The translations under genes and the position numbers were made by a program. DNA of 64,000 nucleotides. Origin: Bradyrhizobium ottawaense. Its GTDB lineage: Bacteria > Pseudomonadota > Alphaproteobacteria > Rhizobiales > Xanthobacteraceae. Below the pieces are notes generated by a model. It had not been told where the DNA came from, searched no databases, and saw only the letters and a program-made list of their open reading frames with translations. The stretch is from the NCBI RefSeq assembly GCF_900099825.1, contig NZ_LT629693.1, positions 1,798,001-1,862,000 of the forward strand, given 5' to 3'. Every line of letters starts with the position of its first letter. Within the stretch, counting starts at the first letter, position 1. This document shows, piece after piece, positions 10,301-17,664 of this stretch.

Positions 10301-10543
10301 ATGCTCGATGTCATTGACGCTGTTGGGCAGCGACCGCTCGTAGAACGTGACGATGCGGCCGGCCATATCGTCGGCCGGCAGACCGGTGTAGCTGAACACC
10401 ACGCTGATGACAGGGATATTGATGTTCGGGAAAATGTCGGTCGGCGTGCGCAACGCCGACGCCGTCCCAAAGATCAGGATCAGGAGCGCCATGACGATAA
10501 ACGTATAGGGCCGTCGCAGCGCGAGCCGAACGATTCCAATCAT
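7358..10543 (-). CDS. RND efflux permease (AcrB/HAE1 superfamily)
   Basis: 1061 residues from the ATG at 10543, preceded by GGGAGAAC. A longer in-frame start at 10657 lacks family similarity. The N-terminus (MIGIVRLALRRPYTFIVMAL) and the overall layout of 12 membrane segments with two large periplasmic loops fit AcrB-type drug:proton antiporters. The segment GILVDDATVTIENI carries the paired aspartates of the proton relay. The substrate cannot be read from sequence. It is co-directional with the adaptor downstream and divergent from a LysR regulator, which is the obvious candidate controller. Confidence 0.95.
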   Translation of the reverse strand: MIGIVRLALRRPYTFIVMALLILIFGTASALRTPTDIFPNINIPVISVVFSYTGLPADDMAGRIVTFYERSLPNSVNDIEHIESQSIVNYGIIKIFFQPTVNINAALAQVNGMSQTVLKQMPPGITPPLILSFNASSVPILQLALSSDQMSETQIFDSALNFIRPALAPVPGAALPLPFGGKVRQVQADLNQQALHQYGVSANDVINALSLQNLITPVGTQKIGSYEYTVNLNDSPKAVAAFNDLPVKTVNGTVIYMRDVAYVHDGSPPQTNAVHVNGAGAVLLTIMKAGASSTLDIINGVKNLLPSVSQTLPGSLKLTAVGDQSVFVTDAVSSVVREGVIAAVLTGMMILLFLGSWRSTLIITLSIPLAILAALTGLSLLGETINVMTLGGLALAVGILVDDATVTIENINWHLEQGKEIEPAILDGARQIVVPATVSLLCICIAFVPMFGLGGVAGYLFRPLAEAVMLALAASYVLSRTLVPTLANYLLRHQHVHGSADEAGHAAPSRNPLARFQRGFERMFENVRKTYLGLLQLCLRNRIKLIAGFLCFSLLSFGLAPYLGQDFFPTVDGGQIKLHVRAPTGTRIEETTSLTDRIGTAIHGIIPANELGGIVSNIGLSVSGINMAYNNSGTIGVGDADILVSLKPQHAPTDDYIKTMREKLPQQFPGTSFAFLPADIVSQVLNFGVPAPIDLQVAGSDLSANRKYADSLLTKIRAIPGIADARIQQAFQQPTLDVNVDRSLTSLVGLTEKDVATAMLTTLSGSSQSAPTYWLNPANGVSYAVSVQTPQRDINTMTGLQNIPVTSAASANTQLLGGLAQVKRTNSNAVVSHYNVQPVIDIFATPQGRDLGALASDIRTVIHDTAKDLPKGASVALRGQVSTMTSAYQQLFVGLGAAIVLIYLLIVINFQSWIDPFVIVMALPTALAGIVWMLFGTGTTLSVPALTGAIMCMGVATANSILVISFARERMAAGADAMTAAFEAGASRFRPVLMTALAMVIGMLPMAIEAGQNQPLGRAVIGGLIFATSATLFLVPTIFSLVHSRQPGTASPADAATSSSH

Positions 10544-10693
10544 AACGTTCTCCCTCGTGAACGATATTCCCGTTGCGCCGCCGATCCTTTGCCAATCCCT
10601 GCAGTTACCCTGGCGCGTCGGGTAGCCGCATGCGGTTCGCACAGCCGCGATGCGCAATTGCCATCGACAAGCCGGAATCTAGGGTTGAGTTTC

Positions 10694-10708
10694 GCATTCA
10701 CAAAATGC
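10694..10708. promoter_or_regulatory. Putative LysR operator in the RND/LysR divergent gap
   Basis: The 217-base gap between the RND pump start (10543) and the LysR start (10761) contains the inverted repeat GCATT-CACAA-AATGC. A second half-site pair, AAAATGC at 10702-10708 and GCATTTT at 10730-10736, overlaps it. LysR regulators typically bind such T-N11-A palindromes in the divergent promoter. Binding is inferred from position and symmetry only. Confidence 0.45.
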
Positions 10709-10760
10709 ATTCTCTTCATCTTCACATGCGCATTTTGAATTATGGTGGAGTTCCAGTCGC

Positions 10761-11687
10761 TTGAGCAGGACGGCGCCGAAGCTAGCCGCGCTCGATCTGA
10801 ACTTGCTGGTGGTGTTCGACGCCATCATGCGGGACCGATCCGTCACGCGGGCCGGACAACGACTGGGCCTGAGCCAGCCTGCGATGAGCCATGCCCTGAC
10901 GAGATTGCGTCACATGCTCAAAGATGAGCTGTTTGTCCGCAGCCCAACCGGAATGGTGCCGACGCCGCGGGCCGAGGAACTCGCCACGCCGATCAGGATT
11001 GCCCTCGACGGGTTGCAACAATCGCTGGAAACCGTGCAGTTCGATCCGTCCAAGGCGACGGCAACGTTCCGCATTGCCGTCGATAATTATGCGGCGATCG
11101 TTCTGGTCGCGCCGGTAGCGGCGCAAATTGCCAAAAGTGCTCCGGGGGTGAAGCTGGATTTTCGGCCGAGCGGCACGTTAAACGTTCTCGAGCAGCTTGA
11201 TCGAAGCGAACTGCATCTGGCGCTGGGTCCATCGGGCGTCCAGGGCGAGCGATTCTCGCGGAAGCGGTTACTGCAGGACCAGTTCGTTGTGGTGCATCGC
11301 AAGGGTCACCCGGCAGCGAAGGCACAGGAATTCTCGACCGAGAAGCTGGCAACGCTCGCCCAATTGGAGATCTCATCGGCGCAATTTGGCGCCGATTTTG
11401 TCGACGCTGATCCCGGACGATCAAAGCCTGGCCCAGGACCGGCGATGCGGGCGCCATTCCTGTCGGCGGCGCAGATCCTGGCGACGTCGGACCTGGTGTC
11501 GGTGCTTCCGCTGAACGTCGCCAAAAACATGACAACGTCCCACCACCTGGTGTTCCGTCGACTGTCGCGTCCGCCCAAGCCGATCGAAGCTGCCATGATT
11601 TGGCTGCGACGGCTCGACAATCAGCCCGCGCACGCGTGGCTGCGCGATCTTATCAGCCAGATTACCCGCGACTTGCAGGACAAGTGA
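10761..11687 (+). CDS. LysR-family transcriptional regulator
   Basis: 308 residues from a TTG start at 10761, chosen because GGTGGAG at 10744-10750 gives a good Shine-Dalgarno ten bases upstream and no in-frame ATG is nearby. The winged HTH occupies about residues 10-70 (SVTRAGQRLGLSQPAMSHAL), followed by an effector-binding domain (FRIAVDNYAAIVLVAPVAAQ). NodD/SyrM-like LysR proteins share this N-terminus style. It is transcribed away from the RND efflux operon and probably controls it and itself through the palindrome in the shared gap. Confidence 0.92.
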   Translation: MSRTAPKLAALDLNLLVVFDAIMRDRSVTRAGQRLGLSQPAMSHALTRLRHMLKDELFVRSPTGMVPTPRAEELATPIRIALDGLQQSLETVQFDPSKATATFRIAVDNYAAIVLVAPVAAQIAKSAPGVKLDFRPSGTLNVLEQLDRSELHLALGPSGVQGERFSRKRLLQDQFVVVHRKGHPAAKAQEFSTEKLATLAQLEISSAQFGADFVDADPGRSKPGPGPAMRAPFLSAAQILATSDLVSVLPLNVAKNMTTSHHLVFRRLSRPPKPIEAAMIWLRRLDNQPAHAWLRDLISQITRDLQDK

Positions 11688-11704
11688 CCGTTGGCTCCGC
11701 GCAG

Positions 11705-11779
11705 ACCGGTATAAAAGGCCAGATTCTCCCGCGGCTTCGCCGAGATCGCGGTCAGATGGTGAGTTCCGGTTAGCTGCAT
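11705..11779 (-). pseudogene. 5' stub of a VOC-family (glyoxalase/ring-cleaving dioxygenase) gene
   Basis: On the minus strand an ATG at 11779, with an AGGA ribosome site, reads MQLTGTHHLTAISAKPREN and then LAFYTG. This is the characteristic N-terminus of VOC-superfamily ring-cleaving dioxygenases (first metal ligand in HHLTAI). After these 25 codons the similarity stops and the frame ends a short way inside the antisense of the LysR gene. The rest of the roughly 300-residue enzyme is missing. I read this as a deletion remnant sitting between the LysR gene and the enoyl-CoA hydratase gene. Confidence 0.7.
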
Positions 11780-11896
11780 TGCGTTATCCTTTAGGGGAAA
11801 ACGGCTGCGGCGATTTGGGCCTTTTCAGGGATCATGTAGGATATAGCCTGATGACTCGCCAGCGGCACCGTCGCCGCCTGTTTCAGGGACACCTTC

Positions 11897-12658
11897 ATGA
11901 CCGGGCACCTCATTGTCACCGACGAAGACGCGATGCGCGTGATCACGCTGCGTCGGCCCGAAAAGAAAAACGCGATCACCCAGGAGATGTATCGCCTGAT
12001 GAGCGATGCCATCGACACGGCGCAGAACAATCCGAAGATCCGCTGCATCGTCATCACCGGCGGCTCCGGCGTATTCACCTCCGGCAACGACCTCGAGGAT
12101 TTCCTGAAAGAGGGAACCAACAACACCGACACGCCGCGGGCTTCCAATGCCGCAAAATTTCTTTATTCGCTGGCCCACAACGTCAAGCCGATTATCGCCG
12201 CCGTCGACGGCATCGCGATCGGCATCGGCACCACCATGCTGTTCCACTGCGATTACGTGCTCGCCAGCAAGACCGCGACGTTCAAGACGCCGTTCATCAA
12301 TCTCGGACTGGTGCCCGAAGGCGCGTCGAGCCTCTTGATGCCGCGCACCATGGGCCACCAGCGCGCCTTCGCGATGCTGGTGATGGGCCGCACCGTCACC
12401 GCCGACGACGCCCACACCGCGGGGTTCGTCAACGTGGTGGTATCGCCCGGACATACCGAAGCCGAAGCGCGCAAGGTCGCGCGCGAAATCTGCGCGCTGC
12501 CGGCCGAAGCGGTCGCGATCTCGCGCAAGCTCCTGAAGCTGCCGCCGGAGGACATGACGCGCCGGATCGACCAGGAAGGCCATCTGTTCGGCGAACGGAT
12601 GCGCTCCAACGAAGCGATCGCCGCCTTCAAGGCGTTCTTCTCGCGCAAGAAGAGTTGA
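11897..12658 (+). CDS. Enoyl-CoA hydratase/isomerase family protein
   Basis: 253 residues, normal for a crotonase. The oxyanion-hole segment GSGVFTSGNDLEDF is at about 57-70 and the second CoA-binding Gly-rich part (VDGIAIGIGTTM) at 104-115. A glutamate at 141 (LGLVPEGASS) matches one of the two catalytic glutamates of hydratases, while the position of the other is not acidic in the usual way, so isomerase or another crotonase reaction is possible. Cytoplasmic fatty-acid or aromatic-acid degradation is inferred. A CAGGGAC sequence precedes the ATG. No other beta-oxidation gene is adjacent. Confidence 0.9.
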   Translation: MTGHLIVTDEDAMRVITLRRPEKKNAITQEMYRLMSDAIDTAQNNPKIRCIVITGGSGVFTSGNDLEDFLKEGTNNTDTPRASNAAKFLYSLAHNVKPIIAAVDGIAIGIGTTMLFHCDYVLASKTATFKTPFINLGLVPEGASSLLMPRTMGHQRAFAMLVMGRTVTADDAHTAGFVNVVVSPGHTEAEARKVAREICALPAEAVAISRKLLKLPPEDMTRRIDQEGHLFGERMRSNEAIAAFKAFFSRKKS

Positions 12659-12713
12659 AGCCTCTTGATTTTGGCTTCGCAAAAACGTCGCGCCGGATGT
12701 TTATTGTAGCGCC

Positions 12714-14378
12714 ATGAGACATCATATCCCCGCAGCATTTGCGCTGCTCACCGCGCTCGCAGCCGCCCCACCGGCCCTTGCCCAGACGCCTGCGCCGGTG
12801 GAATTGCGCATCCTTGCCATCAACGATTTTCACGGCAACCTTCGCCCGCCGCCGGGCGGCATCCGGATCGCCGATCCTGCCGACAAGACAAAAAAGATCG
12901 CGGTCAACGCCGGCGGCGCCGAGCGGATGGCGACATTGGTCAACCGGCTTCGCGCGGGCCACAACAACACCATTTTCGTCGCGGCCGGCGACCTGATCGG
13001 CGCCAGCCCGTTTCTGTCGGCGATGTTCCACGACGAGCCGACCATCGAGTCGATGTCGATGATGGGGCTGGCGCTTTCGGCTGTCGGCAATCACGAGTTC
13101 GACGAGGGCAAGGACGAATTGCTGCGGATGCAGAACGGCGGCTGCCACCCGGTCGATACCTGCCAAGGGCCGCATCCGTTTACCGGTGCGAAATTCCGCT
13201 ATCTCGCCGCCAGCACCATCGACAAAAGCAGCGGCAAGACCGTGTTTCCCGCCTACGAGATCCGCACATTCGACGGCATTCCGGTGGCCTTCATCGGCCT
13301 GACGCTGAAGGCGACGCCCGACATCATCTCGCCGCAGAGCGCGGCCGGCCTCGAATTCCGCGACGAGGTCGAGACCGTGAACGCGCTGGTCCCGGAACTG
13401 AAGGCGCGCGGCGTCGAGGCGATCGTGGTGCTGATCCATCAGGGCGGCACGCCGGCAGGCGATTACAACGAGTGCCCTTCGATCGCGGGCCCGATCGTCG
13501 ACATCGTCAAGCAATTCGACAAGGCGGTCGACGTCGTGATCTCCGGCCACACCCACCAGGCCTATATCTGCGAGATCGACGGACGGCTTGTCACCTCTGG
13601 CGACAAATACGGCACGCTGGTCACCGCCATCGACCTCAAGCTCGATCCCGTCACCCGCGACGTCGTCAGCGCCAAGGCCGACAACAGCATCGTTCGCGTG
13701 CCCGATCTGGCCAGAGACCCCGACCAGACCGCGCTGCTCGAAGCCTATGACCGGGTCGCTGCCCCGATCGCCAACCGTCCGGCGGGGTCGGTGACCGAGA
13801 CACTGTCGCGCACGCCGAACAATGCCGGCGAGAGTCCGCTCGGCGATATCATCGCCGACGCCCAGTTGGCCGCGACCAGCGCGGCGGCGAGCGGCGGCGC
13901 GGTGATCGCGTTCACCAATCCCGGCGGCGTGCGCACCGACATCGTGCGCAAGGACAACGGCGCGGTGACGTTTGCCGACCTGTTCGCCAGCCAGCCGTTC
14001 CGCAACCAGCTGGTGACGCTGACGCTGAGCGGAAAGCAGATCAAGGACATGCTGGAACAGCAATGGCTCGATCCGAAGCGGCCGCGGATCCTGCAGGTCT
14101 CAAAGGGGTTCGGCTACGCCTGGGACGGCGCCAAGGGCGACGGCGAGCGGGTCATCGCCGAGCGGATGTCGCTGAACGGACAACCGGTCGACCTCGCCGC
14201 GTCCTATCGCATCACGGTCAACAACTTCCTCGCCGTCGGCGGCGACGGCTTTACCGTGCTTCGGGACGGCACCCTGCCGCAAACCGGCAGCTACGACAGC
14301 GACGCGTTGCATACCTATTTCAAGGCGAACAGCCCGATCGGCCCCACGGCGGGCGGTCGCATCGTCAGGATCAACTGA
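12714..14378 (+). CDS. Periplasmic 5'-nucleotidase / 2',3'-cyclic phosphodiesterase family
   Basis: 554 residues with an N-terminal signal peptide (about 1-23, cleavage after ALA). The calcineurin-like metal-binding motifs are all present: NDFHGN at 37-42, GDLIGASP near 98, GNHEFDEG near 123 and GHTHQAY near 277. A C-terminal 5'-nucleotidase substrate domain follows (FTNPGGVRTDI, LTLSGKQIKDMLEQQW, NNFLAVGGDGF). UshA-type enzymes hydrolyse extracellular nucleotides to salvage nucleosides and phosphate. It starts 55 bases after the hydratase gene; no functional link is evident. Confidence 0.93.
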   Translation: MRHHIPAAFALLTALAAAPPALAQTPAPVELRILAINDFHGNLRPPPGGIRIADPADKTKKIAVNAGGAERMATLVNRLRAGHNNTIFVAAGDLIGASPFLSAMFHDEPTIESMSMMGLALSAVGNHEFDEGKDELLRMQNGGCHPVDTCQGPHPFTGAKFRYLAASTIDKSSGKTVFPAYEIRTFDGIPVAFIGLTLKATPDIISPQSAAGLEFRDEVETVNALVPELKARGVEAIVVLIHQGGTPAGDYNECPSIAGPIVDIVKQFDKAVDVVISGHTHQAYICEIDGRLVTSGDKYGTLVTAIDLKLDPVTRDVVSAKADNSIVRVPDLARDPDQTALLEAYDRVAAPIANRPAGSVTETLSRTPNNAGESPLGDIIADAQLAATSAAASGGAVIAFTNPGGVRTDIVRKDNGAVTFADLFASQPFRNQLVTLTLSGKQIKDMLEQQWLDPKRPRILQVSKGFGYAWDGAKGDGERVIAERMSLNGQPVDLAASYRITVNNFLAVGGDGFTVLRDGTLPQTGSYDSDALHTYFKANSPIGPTAGGRIVRIN

Positions 14379-14492
14379 ACCGGAGAACTGGGCCGGCGTT
14401 ATCCCGGCGGCGAGGGCTCTTTCCGAGCGGCCAATGAGCGCCTAGATTGAGCCCTTCCCGCAAAGCGCAATCGAAATGCGCCAGGATTTTGC

Positions 14493-15419
14493 ATGACGCT
14501 GCTTCTGACGCATCCCGCCTGTCTCGACCATCTGACGCCCCCGGGGCATCCCGAACGCCCCGACCGGCTGCGCGCGGTCGCCGAGGTTTTGGGCGAAGAC
14601 CGCTTCAAGGCGCTGGTGCGCGGCGAAGCGCCGGAAGGCAGCCTCGATTCCGTCTCGCTCTGCCATGGCGAGCATTATGTCGGCGAACTCCGCCACATCG
14701 CGCCCACCAGCGGCCTGATCTATATCGACGGCGACACCTCGATGTCGCCGGGCACCTGGGAAGCCGTGATGCGCGGCGTCGGCGGCGCGGTCGCCGCGAC
14801 CGACGCCGTGATGGCAGGTCAGCATCAAAACGCCTTCGTCGCGGTGCGTCCGCCCGGCCATCACGCCGAGGTCAGCAAGCCGATGGGCTTCTGCTTCTTC
14901 GACAATGCCGCGATCGCCGCCCGTCACGCCCAGCGCAAATACGGCATCGGCCGCGCCGCGATCGTCGATTTCGACGTCCATCACGGCAACGGCACCCAGG
15001 ACATCTTCTGGTCCGATCCGACCGTGATGTATTGCTCGACGCACCAGATGCCGCTGTTTCCCGGCACCGGCGCCAGCGGCGAGCGCGGCGAGCATGACAC
15101 CATCGTCAATGCGCCGCTGGCCTCCGAAGACGGCAGCGCCAAATTCCGCGCGGCGTTCGAAAACCTGATCCTGCCGCAGTTGCAGAAATTCAGCCCCGAA
15201 CTGATCATCATTTCGGCCGGCTTCGACGCACATTACCGCGATCCGCTGGCCTCGCTGAACGTCAAGGCCGAGGATTTCGGCTGGGTCACGCGCAAGCTGA
15301 TGGACACGGCGAACGCCAGCGCGGGGGGACGGGTTGTCTCGGTGCTGGAGGGCGGCTACGACCTGCAGGGGCTGAAAGAGTCGGTGGCAGAGCACGTCAC
15401 CGCATTGATGGCCGGCTAG
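14493..15419 (+). CDS. Histone deacetylase-like amidohydrolase
   Basis: 308 residues. The N-terminal HPERPDRL motif, the catalytic pair in RPPGHHAE (about 119-126), the zinc ligands in VDFDVHHGNGTQDIFW and the C-terminal SAGFDAHYRDPL and LEGGYDLQGL motifs identify the class II HDAC/AcuC/polyamine-deacetylase superfamily. Bacterial members remove acetyl groups from acetylpolyamines or other acetyl amides; the substrate is not predictable here. It precedes xseB by 75 bases, an arrangement that may be one transcript. Confidence 0.93.
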   Translation: MTLLLTHPACLDHLTPPGHPERPDRLRAVAEVLGEDRFKALVRGEAPEGSLDSVSLCHGEHYVGELRHIAPTSGLIYIDGDTSMSPGTWEAVMRGVGGAVAATDAVMAGQHQNAFVAVRPPGHHAEVSKPMGFCFFDNAAIAARHAQRKYGIGRAAIVDFDVHHGNGTQDIFWSDPTVMYCSTHQMPLFPGTGASGERGEHDTIVNAPLASEDGSAKFRAAFENLILPQLQKFSPELIIISAGFDAHYRDPLASLNVKAEDFGWVTRKLMDTANASAGGRVVSVLEGGYDLQGLKESVAEHVTALMAG

Positions 15420-15494
15420 ATCCCCGCCACAATACGCCCCAATAAATTTGTTTGATTCTGCGCATCCTTCGGGGTCGCAACCGGGAACGCAATA

Positions 15495-15746
15495 ATGGCC
15501 GATACTGCCCAGGCGGACGTCAAAAAACTCTCCTTCGAGCGCGCGATCGAGGAACTGGAAACGATCGTGCGGCGGCTCGAGGACGGCAAGGTGCCGCTGG
15601 AGGAGTCGGTCGCGATCTACGAGCGCGGCGAGGCCCTGAAACGGCGCTGCGAGGAATTGCTGCGGCAGGCCGAGGCGCGGGTCGACAAGATCACCACCGA
15701 CGCCTCCGGCCAGGTCACCGGGACCGAGCCGCTCGACGTGCAGTAG
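15495..15746 (+). CDS. xseB: Exodeoxyribonuclease VII small subunit
   Basis: 83 residues, the usual size. The family motif LSFERAIEELETIVRRLEDG and the following PLEESVAIYERGEALKRRCE are clear. XseB binds XseA to form exonuclease VII, which degrades single-stranded DNA in both directions. xseA is not in the window. In many alphaproteobacteria xseB lies near dxs or ispA; here dxs follows after one intervening gene. Confidence 0.95.
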   Translation: MADTAQADVKKLSFERAIEELETIVRRLEDGKVPLEESVAIYERGEALKRRCEELLRQAEARVDKITTDASGQVTGTEPLDVQ

Positions 15747-15895
15747 GCCTCACGGCGGCTAATCCGCGCGGGCTTGGCTGATATTCGAAAAACACCATGC
15801 GAATTCAGCGCCCCGCGCCCGCCTGTGACATCACGCCTGCCCAATTTGTCATCGAATTAGCTCTTGGCGCGTGGAACGGCCTGATATAGTCCCGT

Positions 15896-15996
15896 TAGAG
15901 CCTTAGCGGTTCTAGTTGAAGCAGATCCGGGCTCTACTCTTTGTTTTGACGCGTTTTCTTGACGCGAACCGGTGTCCACTTCGCTCGAAAACGCTA
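15896..15996 (+). repeat. Bipartite palindromic repeat, family A, copy 1
   Basis: A TAGAGCC ... GGCTCTA hairpin (15896-15936) is followed by the core: outer arms GACGCGTTTTC and GAAAACGCT, inner arms GCGAA and TTCGC around CCGG. It lies 150 bases after xseB and just before the next gene. A GTG inside the core (15972) is in frame with that gene but is not its likely start. Confidence 0.85.
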
Positions 15997-16016
15997 CGGC
16001 AGTCCGGGGACAGTAC

Positions 16017-17315
16017 GTGCGCGTTCAGCACCGCCATATCATCTACATCCAGGGATACGATCCGCGCGGACTGGCGCAGTATTATCGCATGTTCAGGACC
16101 GAGCTGCGGAAGTTCTCGCGGCTTTACCAGCTAACCGCCACCCTGGGCCGTCCGAAGACAGCGCCCGATGGCGAGATCGCCTCCTGGACGATCGAGACCA
16201 AGGCGGACGACTGGCAGACCCACACCAATTGCGACTTCCTGCGGTTTGAGGATTTCATCCAGCGCGACCTCGCGCAGCCGATCTGGCGCACGGTGCTGCA
16301 GGCGGTCTGGATCTACTGGCGGCTGGTGTTCGCCGGCACCATTGCGCGGTTCTGGCGGGCGAACTGGCGGTTTGCGACCTTCATCACCTACCCGCATTTC
16401 CTGCTGCTGCTGGAGGCGATTGTTGCTGCCGGTCTCGCTTATGCGTTCGAGAAAGGGCTCGATGCGCTCGGCATCCCCGATGCCTTCAGCATCGCCGCGG
16501 CCCTGGCGGCGTTCGTCGCCGTGCTCGGCACCGTGCTCAAATACACCGAAAACCAGACCTATCTGCTCTACGTGCTCTCCGACACGATCTGGACCTGGGA
16601 ATTTTCGCATCGCGCCCGTCCCGAATGGGACCAGCGCATCGACCGCTTTGCGCAGCACCTGGTCAAGACGGCGCGCGAGAGCGACGCCGAGGAAATCGTC
16701 ATCGTCGGCCATAGCTCGGGATCGTTCCTGGGCACCGAAATGCTGGCGCGGGCGCTGCAGCTCGATCCCGACCTCGGGCGCCACGGCCCGCGCATCGTGC
16801 TTTTGACGATCGGCGGAAATTTCCCGATCGTCGGTTTCCACGCCGCCTCACAGCCGTTCCGCGAGCACTTGCGAATGCTGGCGGTCGAGCCTTCGATCGA
16901 CTGGATCGACTGCCAGTCGCGCAAGGACGTGATGAATTTCTTTCCGTTCGATCCGATCGCCGGCCACGACATCGACGTCGGTTCCGCACGGCGCAATCCG
17001 AGAATCGTGTCGGTGCGGTTTCGCGACATCATCAGCCCCGCGCACTACAACGTGTTCCGCTGGAAGTTCTTCCGGGTCCATTTCCAGTTCGTGATGGCCA
17101 ACGAGCGGCCCCATGCCTACGATTTCTTCATGATCGTCTGCGGACCGATCCCCCTCGCCGCACGCATGGCTGTCCCCGACGCCGCGCTTGATGTCGCGAC
17201 CGGCGACCCGGCGACCCGCGAATGGGCCTGGAAAAGGATCGAAACGGCTAAAACGGATGCCTCCGGTGCTACCGAATTGGGCGAAATGGAACCATCTGTC
17301 CGCCGCAGCGGTTAA
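16017..17315 (+). CDS. Membrane protein with alpha/beta-hydrolase nucleophile motif
   Basis: 432 residues from a GTG at 16017 that has GGGGA six bases upstream. The longer frame starting at 15972 would translate part of a dispersed repeat. The N-terminus (HIIYIQGYDPRG) resembles a first strand and oxyanion loop. Around residues 100-185 there are hydrophobic segments likely to cross the membrane. Near residue 233 a strand leads into VGHSSGS, a classic Gly-X-Ser-X-Gly nucleophile elbow. I recognise no named family. A lipase- or esterase-like activity at the inner membrane is an inference from the motif. It lies between xseB and dxs on the same strand. Confidence 0.75.
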   Translation: MRVQHRHIIYIQGYDPRGLAQYYRMFRTELRKFSRLYQLTATLGRPKTAPDGEIASWTIETKADDWQTHTNCDFLRFEDFIQRDLAQPIWRTVLQAVWIYWRLVFAGTIARFWRANWRFATFITYPHFLLLLEAIVAAGLAYAFEKGLDALGIPDAFSIAAALAAFVAVLGTVLKYTENQTYLLYVLSDTIWTWEFSHRARPEWDQRIDRFAQHLVKTARESDAEEIVIVGHSSGSFLGTEMLARALQLDPDLGRHGPRIVLLTIGGNFPIVGFHAASQPFREHLRMLAVEPSIDWIDCQSRKDVMNFFPFDPIAGHDIDVGSARRNPRIVSVRFRDIISPAHYNVFRWKFFRVHFQFVMANERPHAYDFFMIVCGPIPLAARMAVPDAALDVATGDPATREWAWKRIETAKTDASGATELGEMEPSVRRSG

Positions 17316-17664
17316 AAAGCTGCGGTATTACAATCCTGCGATCCGGAACCGGTCCGGTTCGGCGGGTTGGCTTTGGCCCCCGGTTTGGTGTAAAGCTTGC
17401 ACTTCTATGGGCTGAGGAGCGCCGCCTGTCACCGCTTTACGGCGGCAGCAAGCACTTCAAATAGCTAAAGAAACTGACCGGGAAGGGTTAAAGCAACCAA
17501 CGTGATGCATATCACATGGTTTGATCCGGAGTGCATCTAGGCTTTCAAATCAGGTACCGATCTGCCGAGATGGCAACGGCGTCTGGATTTTCACAGCGCG
17601 GTTAACGCGCACCCCATCTCGCGTCGGGCCGTTCGCCCCCGACATGCAAAATTGGAATATCGCT
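17316..17664. other. 349-base gap before dxs
   Basis: No coding potential that I can support. It contains an inverted repeat GCCGCC ... GGCGGC near 17421-17445, a CRP/FNR-like box at 17501-17516 and presumably the dxs promoter. Confidence 0.5.
17501..17516. promoter_or_regulatory. CRP/FNR-superfamily-like palindrome upstream of dxs
   Basis: The sequence CGTGATGCATATCACA has GTGA-N6-TCAC symmetry, matching the CRP consensus in eight of ten core positions. It lies about 150 bases before the dxs start. Which regulator binds, if any, is unknown. Confidence 0.35.

Noticed and set aside
15870..15895. EcfG-like promoter before the unknown hydrolase gene
   Set aside because: GGAAC and CGTT are present but spaced by 15 instead of 16 or 17 bases.
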